This document shows positions 15,757 through 25,800 of a stretch of 64,000 nt of DNA, one piece after another (the first letter of the stretch is position 1; every line of letters starts with the position of its first letter). A program made the translations under genes and the position numbers. Below the pieces are notes generated by a model. It did not search any database. It had not been told where the DNA came from and worked only from the letters and a program-made list of their open reading frames with translations. The DNA lies in the NCBI GenBank assembly GCA_002310215.1, contig DBYR01000021.1:118682-182681 (forward strand), in the 5' to 3' direction. The DNA comes from Bacteroidales bacterium UBA1181 (GTDB lineage: Bacteria; Bacteroidota; Bacteroidia; Bacteroidales; Paludibacteraceae).

Positions 15757-16539
15757 ATGATCAGGCTGATTGATTACATAGACATCATTCTTGTCACCTA
15801 TCTACTCTACAAGACTTACAAAGTACTGCGGGGGACAGTCGCCATGCGCGTCTTCCTCGGCATCCTCTTCTTCGTCGTCGCCTGGCTGGTCGTGAATTTC
15901 GTCTTCCAGATGCAATTGTTGGGAGGCATCATGAACCAAATCGTCAACGTGGGCGCCATCGCGCTCATCGTGTTGTTCCAGGACGAAATTCGGCAGACGC
16001 TCTCCCGAATCGGAACCGGGCGAGACAAAGTGTCGTCATTCATCAATAAAATATTCTCCGCCAACCCGTCCCAACTGGTCGACGCCGAAGTGATGCAAAT
16101 CATCATCGCCTGCAAAAACATGGCCAAAAGACGAGTGGGCGCACTCATCGTGTTCGAAAAGACAAAAGACCTTAAGAACATAGAGGTGACGGGCGACATC
16201 ATCAATGCGGAAATCAACGCCCGCCTCATAGAGAACATCTTCTTCAAGAACTCGCCGCTCCACGACGGTGCGATGATCATATCCAAAAACAAAATCACGG
16301 CCGCCGGCTGCATCCTCCCCGTCTCGCATAATTTCGACCTGCCAAAAGAGGTCGGACTGCGTCACAGGGCCGCCGTGGGCCTCTCCGAAAAAACAGACGC
16401 ACTGGTCATCATCGTATCCGAAGAGACCGGAAGGATATCCTATGCGCAGAGCGGAAGGCTCAAACTCAACATAACGACAGAGGAACTGGAGTCCGTCCTG
16501 ACCAACAAACTGGAAGAGTATTATGATAACGGCAACTAA
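15757..16539 (+). CDS. cdaA: Diadenylate cyclase CdaA (c-di-AMP synthase)
   Basis: Makes the second messenger c-di-AMP from two ATP. The 260 residues begin with three hydrophobic segments (about 10-75) for the inner membrane. A DisA_N catalytic domain follows, with the DGA motif in SPLHDGAMIIS (about 169) and RHR in GLRHRAAVGLS (about 201). In many bacteria c-di-AMP controls K+ uptake and envelope homeostasis; a TrkH is encoded at 525-1991. The gene follows folP closely and its 3' end overlaps the lolD-like gene by 17 bases. Confidence 0.93.
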   Translation: MIRLIDYIDIILVTYLLYKTYKVLRGTVAMRVFLGILFFVVAWLVVNFVFQMQLLGGIMNQIVNVGAIALIVLFQDEIRQTLSRIGTGRDKVSSFINKIFSANPSQLVDAEVMQIIIACKNMAKRRVGALIVFEKTKDLKNIEVTGDIINAEINARLIENIFFKNSPLHDGAMIISKNKITAAGCILPVSHNFDLPKEVGLRHRAAVGLSEKTDALVIIVSEETGRISYAQSGRLKLNITTEELESVLTNKLEEYYDNGN

Positions 16540-17179
16540 CATAACAAAGAGATTCGGGCAATTCACCGCACTACGAGACGTAAGCCTCTCCATCGAAAGA
16601 GGCGAATATGTCTCTATCATCGGAGCAAGCGGAGCGGGCAAAACCACACTCCTACAAATACTTGGCACACTGGACAAGCCGGACATGGGCGTTGTATCCA
16701 TCAATGGGACGAACGTTTTCGAGCTATCGGACGACGAATTGGCAACCTTCCGCAACCGGCACATCGGGTTCGTCTTCCAATTCCACCAACTTTTGCCGGA
16801 ATTCACCGCCTTAGAGAACATCATGATCCCCGCCCTGATAGCGAAGAGAGAGAAATCCGAAGTCGAGCGGGAAGCGAAGGAGCTACTATCCTTCATGAAC
16901 CTGAGCGAACGTGCCGACCACAAACCCAACGAACTCTCGGGAGGCGAGAAGCAAAGAGTCGCCGTAGCGCGCGCCCTCATCAACAAACCGGACGTGCTAC
17001 TCGCCGACGAGCCGACAGGCAGCCTCGATTCCAAGAACAAAGAGGACATCCACCGGCTCTTCTGCCGATTGCAACAAGAAATGGAGCAGACGCTCGTCGT
17101 GGTAACACACGACATGGAGATGGCCTCCGGCTCGGGACGGATCATCAATATGCAGGACGGAAGAATCATTGCGAATTAA
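16523..17179 (+). CDS. lolD: ABC transporter ATPase, LolD type
   Basis: A 218-residue ATPase with Walker A GASGAGKTT (about 33-41), Q-loop FVFQFHQLLPEF, signature LSGGEKQRVAVARAL (about 138) and Walker B VLLADEPTGSLD (about 158). This pattern belongs to the LolD/MacB/FtsE group, which works with FtsX-fold permeases. It likely powers lipoprotein release or a similar envelope process. Its permease could be the LolC/E-like protein at 2040-3272; that pairing is inference. Its start lies inside cdaA, indicating translational coupling. Confidence 0.82.
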   Translation: MITATNITKRFGQFTALRDVSLSIERGEYVSIIGASGAGKTTLLQILGTLDKPDMGVVSINGTNVFELSDDELATFRNRHIGFVFQFHQLLPEFTALENIMIPALIAKREKSEVEREAKELLSFMNLSERADHKPNELSGGEKQRVAVARALINKPDVLLADEPTGSLDSKNKEDIHRLFCRLQQEMEQTLVVVTHDMEMASGSGRIINMQDGRIIAN

Positions 17180-17245
17180 GAAACGATAGTTCGACGTAGT
17201 CAATTTTGAATTATGAATTTTGAATTAAGTTTGTGGGGTTGGCAG
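17180..17245 (-). repeat. Dispersed intergenic repeat, inverted copy C
   Basis: gaaacgatagttcga (17180-17194) is the exact reverse complement of the core at 307-321 and 500-514. Similarity continues through a caattttgaattatgaatt block to a gtgggg block, matching copy B. It starts at the lolD stop codon. Confidence 0.6.
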
Positions 17246-17329
17246 ACTCAACAAAAAATAATACCTTCGCGTGATATTTGGTCATCAAAGAAGAGAATAT
17301 AAAAACATACAATAACAAATAATAACAAA

Positions 17330-18061
17330 ATGGGAAGAGCTTTTGAATACCGTAAAGCAAGAATTTTTGCGAGAAACGCTCGTCTTTCTAAGACATTCAC
17401 TCGCATCTCCAAGGAAATAACCATCAGTGTCAAAGCCAGTGGTCCGGACCCTGCTGTCAACTCCCGTCTACGTATGCTCCTGCAAAAAGCAAAGGCGGAG
17501 TGTATGCCAAAGGATAGCGTAGACCGCGCCATCAAAAAGGCGACCGACAAGGATGCGGCCGACTTTAAGGAAATCATCTACGAAGGATATGGACCTGGCG
17601 GAGTGGCTGTCTTGGCCGTAGCTGCGACAGACAACAACACGCGTACCGTTTCGAACGTGCGTTCTTATTTCAACAAACACGGAGGTAGCCTCGGTACTTC
17701 AGGAAGCCTTGCATTCCTTTTCGAGCACAAATGTGTGTTCAAGGTAGCAGAGAAAGAGGGAGCGGACCTCGAAGAACTGGAACTTGAATTGATCGACTTC
17801 GGTGTAGAGGAGGTTTTCAAAGACGAAGAGACAGGTGAGCTCATCATCGAAGGCGCATTCGAAAACAACTCCAAGATCCAAGCCTATTTGGAAGAGAACG
17901 GATTCGAAATCAAGGACGTGGAATTCATCTACGCACCAAACGACACGAAGGAGATCACTCCTGAGCAACGGGAGACCCTCAACAAATTGCTCGACAAATT
18001 AGACGAGGACGACGACATCTCCAACGTCTTCACCAACGTAAAGGAAGAGGAAGAGGAATAA
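17330..18061 (+). CDS. YebC/PmpR (TACO1) family protein
   Basis: A 243-residue protein of the YebC family. These proteins act as DNA-binding regulators or, in recent work, as translation factors that relieve ribosome stalling. Family landmarks are MGRAFEYRKA at the start, FTRISKEITISVKASGPDP, NMPKDSVDRAIKKA-like text (here CMPKDSVDRAIKKA), EGYGPGGVAVL, NNTRTVSNVRSYFNKHGG and GSLAFLFEHK. The C-terminus is acidic. Nothing in the neighbourhood indicates its specific target. A hairpin terminator follows the gene. Confidence 0.92.
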   Translation: MGRAFEYRKARIFARNARLSKTFTRISKEITISVKASGPDPAVNSRLRMLLQKAKAECMPKDSVDRAIKKATDKDAADFKEIIYEGYGPGGVAVLAVAATDNNTRTVSNVRSYFNKHGGSLGTSGSLAFLFEHKCVFKVAEKEGADLEELELELIDFGVEEVFKDEETGELIIEGAFENNSKIQAYLEENGFEIKDVEFIYAPNDTKEITPEQRETLNKLLDKLDEDDDISNVFTNVKEEEEE

Positions 18062-18078
18062 ATCGACCAACGATTCGC

Positions 18079-18110
18079 AGGGCTGTCATACTATGGCAGC
18101 CCTAAATTTT
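18079..18110 (+). terminator. Terminator after the YebC-family gene
   Basis: A 12-pair stem (agggctgtcata with tatggcagccct, one G-T pair) at 18079-18103 is followed by aaatttt. Confidence 0.6.
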
Positions 18111-18185
18111 AGAACACGGAGGAAAAAAATTGTAAACGATTTTAAAAAAAATAAAGAATAAAAAATCGCCATTCCATTTTTTTAT

Positions 18186-18193
18186 TATATTTG
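18186..18193 (+). promoter_or_regulatory. -7 box for the 162-residue lipoprotein gene
   Basis: TATATTTG is a perfect TAnnTTTG box, 82 bases before the ATG at 18276. The surrounding DNA is very AT-rich and I cannot pick out a -33 box. Confidence 0.6.
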
Positions 18194-18275
18194 CATTGAA
18201 AAAAACGTGCGAAGGCAGGTTTTTGTGCTATATGATCGAATTTTTATTGTTTAACTTTTAAATAATTTTATCAAA

Positions 18276-18764
18276 ATGAAAAAGATTTTTAATTTGGCAG
18301 TGATTTTCGCAGCTTTGACTGCTGCTTTCACTTTCGCTTCTTGTAGCGATGAGGATGACGCAGAGAACAACTCCCAAGAGCAACAATTGGAGTCAATCAA
18401 CGTAAAAGAGGGTGAGCAGTATTCTTTCACCAATGACGAGATTGGTAAGAGCGGATACTTCAAAGTAGTTAGCGCTGAAGGAACTGCAGGTTCTAAAGTT
18501 GTTACTATCAAGATCACAACTAAGAAAGACGACGCTAAGGGAGAGGAGTATACTTTGGGTGATGACGCAAACCACACTTCTTACTTGATGTGGGATGGTT
18601 CTACATTCTCTAATGTATACCAAAAAGATGCTGAGGCAAACGCAAACAAGATCGTGTTCTGCTTGGCTTCTGACTCTAATCTTTACACCATCACTTCTGC
18701 AACTGTTAACAACAAGGTTAAGAATGCTGGTGCAACAAAGACTTTGTTCGGCATCAAGAAATAA
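18276..18764 (+). CDS. Small lipoprotein of unknown function
   Basis: A 162-residue protein with a type II signal peptide; the lipobox FASC puts the lipid cysteine near residue 23. An acidic linker follows (DEDDAENNSQEQQ), suited to surface export of Bacteroidetes lipoproteins. The rest is predicted beta-rich with many T, K and S residues. No known domain is recognised. Codons are more A/T-ending (GCT, ATC/ACT mixes) than in neighbouring genes, as often seen in highly expressed genes of this phylum. It is a single-gene unit with its own -7 box and a strong terminator. Confidence 0.75.
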   Translation: MKKIFNLAVIFAALTAAFTFASCSDEDDAENNSQEQQLESINVKEGEQYSFTNDEIGKSGYFKVVSAEGTAGSKVVTIKITTKKDDAKGEEYTLGDDANHTSYLMWDGSTFSNVYQKDAEANANKIVFCLASDSNLYTITSATVNNKVKNAGATKTLFGIKK

Positions 18765-18788
18765 TCACAGCTGAATTAAGCGAATCAA

Positions 18789-18816
18789 AAAGCGGGCTTC
18801 GGTCCGCTTTTTTTTT
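18789..18816 (+). terminator. Terminator of the small lipoprotein gene
   Basis: aaagcgg gcttcgg tccgctt forms a GC-rich hairpin followed by nine T. It ends a monocistronic unit. Confidence 0.9.
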
Positions 18817-18835
18817 GCGATGCAACACCTATGAC

Positions 18836-19021
18836 ATTTACTATTTAGCTATTTACGATTTACTATTTTTGTGGGCACAGCGTAATCGCATCCTGGATTG
18901 TTCTGATGAAATTTACTATTTAGCTATTTACGATTTACTATTTTTGTGGGCACAGCCAACGTATTCTGTATAGATGGAATTTACTATTTAACTATTTACG
19001 ATTTACTATTTCAGTAGGTGC
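18836..19021 (+). repeat. Three-copy tandem repeat
   Basis: A unit beginning atttactatttagctattt and ending in tgtgggcacagc occurs at 18836-18881 and 18911-18956. A third, partly degraded copy is at 18979-19021. The units are spaced by about 75 and 68 bases with unrelated sequence between. The gene-free stretch 18765-19253 otherwise holds only the terminator upstream and the ruvA promoter downstream. Confidence 0.8.
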
Positions 19022-19193
19022 AGGGGAAGGCGCCTCGACCAAATGTCACAAAAAAATATTTCTGAGACCACCATCCTTAGCTGCCATGAGCAGGGAATTC
19101 CAAAATTCCCCCCGAAAATAATTTTCACCTCTCAATTTTTGGCTTATAGTTTCCCATCCGACAACCGTCGAAATGAAACTTCCGTACACCCAA

Positions 19194-19226
19194 ATTGCTT
19201 TTTTTAGAATTATTTCATTAATTTTG
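19194..19226 (+). promoter_or_regulatory. Promoter of ruvA
   Basis: ATTG (19194-19197), a 21-base spacer and TAATTTTG (19219-19226) fit the Bacteroidetes promoter. The ATG is 27 bases downstream. The promoter probably also serves sprA. Confidence 0.7.
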
Positions 19227-19253
19227 CAAACTAAAATATAACTTAGAGATAGA

Positions 19254-19832
19254 ATGTACGAATATATCAAAGGCAGAATCGAGGAACTGAGTCCCGCCAT
19301 GGCCATCATAGAGGCCAACCAGGTCGGGTACGCAGTGAATATCTCGCTGAACACCTATGCGGCGCTGGAGGGCAAGGCGGAGGCCAAGCTCTACATCCAC
19401 GAGGCCATCCGCGAAGATGCCTTCACGCTCTACGGTTTCGCTGAAAAGGCGGAGCGTGACCTCTTTCTCCTGCTCATATCCGTATCAGGCGTTGGCGCCA
19501 ACACCGCCAGAATGATCCTATCCTCCTTCTCGGTAGCCGAATTGGAGGCCATCATCAGCGGGGAGAACGTCAACCAACTCAAAGCGGTGAAAGGCATCGG
19601 TCTGAAAACCGCACAGAGAATCATCGTAGACCTAAAAGACAAAGTAGGGAAAGAAACGTCTCCGTTGGGCGCACAGATACAAACCAACAACAATAGGGAA
19701 GAGGCGCTCACCGCTTTGGTCCTGCTTGGATTCAACAGGAGTGCATCCGCAAAGGTGGTCGACAAAATCATCGCTGGCGACCCGAATATTCCGCTGGAAA
19801 AAATCATCAAGGACGCACTAAAACAACTTTGA
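19254..19832 (+). CDS. ruvA: Holliday junction DNA helicase subunit RuvA
   Basis: RuvA tetramers bind Holliday junctions and direct the RuvB motor. The 192 residues have family length. There is an N-terminal OB-fold (MYEYIKGRIEELSPAMAIIE...), two helix-hairpin-helix motifs (VSGVGANTARMIL near 80 and VKGIGLKTAQRII near 115), and a C-terminal RuvB-binding domain (NREEALTALVLLGFNRSA). The sprA gene starts 31 bases downstream; ruvA-sprA adjacency is common in T9SS-bearing Bacteroidetes. Confidence 0.95.
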   Translation: MYEYIKGRIEELSPAMAIIEANQVGYAVNISLNTYAALEGKAEAKLYIHEAIREDAFTLYGFAEKAERDLFLLLISVSGVGANTARMILSSFSVAELEAIISGENVNQLKAVKGIGLKTAQRIIVDLKDKVGKETSPLGAQIQTNNNREEALTALVLLGFNRSASAKVVDKIIAGDPNIPLEKIIKDALKQL

Positions 19833-19863
19833 TTTCGTTTCTTAATTAAGAAAGAAAAAAGCA

Positions 19864-22800
19864 TTGAAAAGAAATAAAAAACATAATATATATATAGCCG
19901 GAATACTTTGCGGGATTATCGCCATATCAGCATTCGCGCAAAATGAGGAGGGGACAATCATTCCCCGCCCGTCCGACCGGAAACCGACCACCGCCAACCA
20001 GCAGGAGGATTCGGCAAGTTTACGTTATCCCATCAAGAAGCAGGAGATGGTCACCTACGACGACCTCAACCGGAAGTCGGCCATGGACCTCGCGACTCCA
20101 AGCAACATAAACACCGACGTGGAATACGACCCGGAAAGCGGCTTCTACATCTACCGTACGAAGGTGGGCGACATGGAGGTGACAACCCCATTCGTACTCA
20201 GCGAAGACGAATATCGAGACCATGCGCTGAAGGAGTCCATGAACAGATATTGGGCGGAGAAAGCTAAGACCAACACGGACGGCGGCAACAAAATCACCCC
20301 GAGCGAAATACAAATCGGATTGGGCAAAACAGGAGAGAAGATATTCGGCCCGGGCGGCGTGCAACTGAAGACGCAAGGATCTGTCGACCTCCCGTTCGGA
20401 TTCTCCATCACAAAGAGGAAAAACCCAGCCATATCCGAACGGAACAGGAAGAACGTTTCGTTCGACTTCGACTGCAAAATACAACTATCCGCCACGGGTA
20501 ATGTGGGAGACAGGATCAACTTCAACCTCAACTACAACACCGAGGCGACCTTCAATGCGGACCAAAGGCTCATCAACTTAGGATACAAGGGAGAAGAAGA
20601 CGACATCCTCCAATTAGTGGAGGCTGGTAACGTGAAATTGCCGCTCTCCTCTTCCCTCATCACGGGAAGCACAGACCTCTTCGGATTCCGGACCGACTTG
20701 AAGTTTGGCAAATTGAAGATATCCGCCATCATATCCCAACAAGAGTCGGAGCGGAAGAGCATATCCACACAAGGAGCGCAGACCACCGACTTCGAGTTAA
20801 AAGCCTCCCAATACGAAGAGAACAGGCACTTCTTCCTCTCCACCTACTTCTACGACCATTATGACGAGTGGGCGAAAAACGCACCTAATCCTCAGTCTGG
20901 AATCGTAATCAACAAGGTGGAAGTATGGACAACGAACTCCACCAACTCCTCGTCCAACAACACCACCATGCGCAACATCGTGGCGGTGCGCGACCTCGCC
21001 GAGACATACGACGGAGAGGGGAAATCCGAGGCGTGGCCAAGCAATGCGAACGGTAGCACATACAGCACCATCAGCGCCAACAAAGCGATACGAGACATAC
21101 AGACAGCCTCCAACGAGATGTCCAACCTCGTAATCGACGGGCAAGAGTACCAAGCGGCGAAAGAATACGAGATACTCAACAACGCGAGACTGCTACGGGA
21201 GTCGGAGTACACCCTCAACTCGGAATTAGGATACATATCCCTGAAAAGCAGCGTGTCATCGGACAACATCGTCGCCGTAGCATACGAATACACCCAAGGA
21301 GGCAAGACATACAAAGTCGGAGAGTTGACGACAAGCACGACCGACACGGCAAGCACATCAACCCAAAACCTCTACGTGAAGTTGATCAAAGGCTCCATAC
21401 CAGCCCCTCAAAACAAGCGGCTATGGAACCTCGCCATGAAGAACATCTATTCATTGGGTGCCTACAACATACAAGAGGACAACTTCAAGGTTGAGATCAA
21501 ATACTACTATCAAAGCGATTCAACCACACAATACTTGAACTACATACCTGCCCTCAGCAACAAGAACCTGCTACGAGTCCTGAACATGGACAGGTTGAAC
21601 AAAAGGTTGAATGCTATGCCGGACGGCTACTTCGACTTCATCAGAGGATACACGGTAGACCCGACCACCGGAAAAATCATATTCCTCTCCACACGTCCGT
21701 TCGACAAAGGCATCAAGAACGGATACAACAACATGGCAGGCGTAGAAAAATTCACCTATCCGGAACTCTACGACTCCACCCTCACAGTAGCCAAGGAATA
21801 CACAGAAAAGGACAAATACCTCATCACGGGTAAATACAGCTCGTCATCAGGTTCAGAGATCAGACTCGGCGCCACCAACGTGGCAAGAGGATCCGTGAGG
21901 GTCACCGCCGGCGGACGAACGCTCGTGGAAGGCACAGGATACACGGTGGACTACAATCTGGGTATCGTGAAAATATTGGATGAAATCGCCCTGTCATCGA
22001 ACTCGCCAATCAACGTTTCCCTGGAGAGCGAATCCTTCTTCAACACACAAAGGAAATCGCTCTTAGGCACCAACATGGAGTATGAGTTCTCCGACAAGTT
22101 CACCTTAGGCGGTACCCTGCTCCACCTATCCGAAAAGCCATTGACACAAAAAATCAGCATGGGCAACGAGCCTATCTCCAACACCATCTGGGGATTGAAC
22201 GGAACCTTCAAATCCGACTGGCAATGGCTGACGTCCGTCATCGACAAAATACCATTGATAGATGCGAAGGCACCTTCCTCAATAGCGTTGTCCGGGGAAT
22301 TCGCACAACTCATTCCGGGACACAACAAGGCTGTGGATCAAGATGATGCGGGAATATCCTACATCGACGACTTTGAAGGAACAGAGTCATCCATCAACAT
22401 CAAAAACCCGACTTCATGGGTGCTCTCAAGTACACCACGCATCACGAGCGGTCCACTCATGAACAAACATTTCATCCGGGAGAACGACAGCTATTGGGGG
22501 CAACAACTAAGTGCGTCAGACCTCAATAACGTAGGATATGGGCTCAACAGAGCACATTTGGCTTGGTACTACATCGATCAGGTGTTCACCAGCACAAGCT
22601 CGAACACGCCAGACCACATCAGGAAAGACAAAGAGCAACTATCCAACCACTATGTACGTCAGGTAGACGAGCGGGAAATCTACCAAGACAAGGACCCAAT
22701 CAGCGGAGAATCCACAATAATGCAAACCCTCCACCTGCACTACTATCCTAAGGAGAGAGGCCAATACAATCTGGATGTGACAGGAATGGGTGCGGACGGA

Positions 22801-25800
22801 TACTTGACGAATCCGGAAGACAGGTGGGCAGGTATCATGCGCAAGTTGGACAACACCAACTTCGAGAACTCAAACGTGGAGTATCTTGAATTCTGGATGA
22901 TGGACCCATTCATCTATTCAGACATGAACACCACGTCTGGACAATTGGTGTTCAACTTGGGTAATATCTCAGAAGACATTCTAAAAGACGGCAGGAAAGC
23001 GTTCGAGAACGGATTGCCGACCTCGAACAACAACGCAGCGACCGACACCACCATCTGGGGATGCGTGCCAAAACTGACATCCCTCACCAACTCGTTCGAC
23101 AATGCGAACCTCGACCAACAAGACTTAGGTTTAGATGGCTTGTCCAACGAGGATGAGATGCGTTTCGCATCCTCCTACGCCAAGTATCATAGAGAGATAA
23201 GCGCCAAGGTGAATCCATCCGCCAAACAACGATGGGACGCATCTCCTTTCTCTCCACTCAACGACCCTGCGGGTGATAATTACCACTACTACAGAGGTTC
23301 GGACTACGACGACAAGGAGGCCAGCATTTTCGACAGATACAAATATTACAACGGTACCGACGGCAACTCGACGGCCAGCAACGACAAATTCACCTCATCC
23401 GCCACAACATCACCTGATGCGGAAGACCTGAACGGTGACAATACGCTGAACGAATCGGAGCAATACTTCGAGTACATCGTGAACATCGACAAATCCATCT
23501 TCCAAAACGAAGCCGAGTGGGAGGAGAACTACATCACCAACATGGTGCAAACCTCCGTCGAACTGAAAAACGGCAAAAAAGAGGAGGTTAGATGGTACCA
23601 ATTCAGGATACCGATTAAGACCACGAAGAAACGTTCGGAAGGCGGGATTACAGACTTCAGATCCATCCGTTACATCCGTATGTACATGACAGGATTCGAA
23701 GAAGAGGAGCACCTCAGATTCGCCGAGATGCAACTCGTCCGCACCGATTGGCGTATATATGAGAAGAACGACAGATTGGTGGACAACAGCATCTACGCGA
23801 AACTGCGTGGAACAGGCAAGATCGACATCTCATCCGTATGCTACGAAAAAGATCGTAGGAAGAAGCCAGTGGGCTACAAATTGCCTCCTGGCATCAAGCA
23901 AACCATCGACCCGAGCCAGAGCCAAATCAGGGAAGAAAACGAGCAGTCAATGGTGCTTCGCATAGACAGCCTTGAGCCAAACGACGCACGTGCCGTATAC
24001 AAGACCGCCAACCTCGACACCCGTCAGTACAAAAGATTCAAGATGTTCGTCCACGCGGAGGAGTATATTGACGGAGAGAACATACCGGACAATAGAATCT
24101 ACGCCTTCGTGCGCTTTGGTTCAGACTTCACGGAGAACTACTACGAGTATAAGATTCCATTGAAGATGACCAAAGAAGGGGCCATCGACGCCAACGAGAT
24201 ATGGCCGAAGGCAAACAACTTCGACTTCTCTTTCGAGCAACTGACTAACCTCAAGTTGGAGAGGGACAGGAAAAAAGTGTCCGGTCAGGCGAAATACAAC
24301 GAGGTATACACCAAAATGGACGGACATAACACCATGGCCGTGATTGGTTCACCATCTTTCGGAGACATTACCTCCATGATGATCGGTATCATCAATGAAG
24401 ACAACGTATCACACAATGCGGAGATATGGGTCAACGAGATGCGCATGTCCGGATACGACGAGGAAGGTGGTTGGGCTGCATTAGCCAATTTGGGCATCGT
24501 GTTCTCAGATTTGGGTTCATTCTCTTTAGGCGGACAGATTGAGACTGTCGGATTCGGCAACATCGAAGACAACGTGATGAGTAGGAACCAAGACGATTTC
24601 TACGAATACAACTTAGCGGCGGCCATCCAATTAGGCAAGTTCTTCCCTGACAAGGCGAAGGTCAACATGCCTTTCTCTTACACACGCACACATCAACGCA
24701 CGTCCCCTAAGTACGACCCGATGAACACCGATGTCGAATTGAAGAAGACGCTCGACAACTACGATTCGGATGCGATAAGAGACTCCATTAAAGAGATGTC
24801 ACAAACGAACAAGATATACAAAAGTTACGCATTGAACAACGTACGTGTAGGCATAGCAAGCAAGAAGCCAATGCCGTACGACCCGGCCAATTTCTCGTTC
24901 AGTTTAGGATACAACAAGTCAGAGGAAGTGAACCCTGAGATAGAGTACGAGAACATCCAGAATTACAAAGGAATGTTCAACTACGTATACTCCATCAATC
25001 CGAAACCAGTGGAGCCATTCAAGAAAGTGAAAATCTTCAAGTCACAACACATGAAGCTTTTCAGGGACTTCAACTTCTATTTCGTGCCAAAGAATATCGC
25101 ATTCGGTACATCCATGACACGTTACTACGAGGAAGCCCAATTAAGGGATTATATGCAACCGATCGTCAAGGATACCACCTTCCAATACATGACGTTCGAC
25201 AAAAACTGGCAATGGGATAGGACGTCAGACATCAAATGGGACTTGACCAGGAACCTCAAAGTGACCTTCTCCACCGCCACCAACTCCGAAATAGCGGAAA
25301 TCATCAGGACGGACGAGGAAGATGGGGATAGGCTCGTCAATATTCCTATCAACAAGCAATATCTGGATGACATTGGCTACTACGACTGGTATGACAAGTG
25401 GAAAGACACGGTATGGTACAGCATCAAACACTTCGGAGAGCCAGTCTCCTACGAACAGAAATTCAACATTTCGTACAACATACCAATCAATAAGCTCCCT
25501 CATCTGGATTGGATCACTTCCAACGCATCGTACACCGCTTTCTATCAATGGGACAAGGGTACGGTATTAGTTCTGGGACAATCCCCTGTAACGGGCAATA
25601 TCATCGAGAACCAAAGGAACTGGAACGGAGATGTACGCTTCAACTTCGAAACGCTCTACAACAAGTTCCCTCATCTCAAAGAGATCAACAAGAAGTACAA
25701 CAAAACAAATAGTTCATCCACAAGCAAGAAGAAAGACGCCAAAGACGAGAATAAAGAGGAAAAGGCAAAGACCTACGAGCGCAAAAACATGAGGCTGAAG

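Noticed and set aside
18836..19021. Possible mini CRISPR array
   Set aside because: Only three units, the last degraded; units of about 46 bases with spacers of 22-29 bases; no cas genes anywhere in the window.
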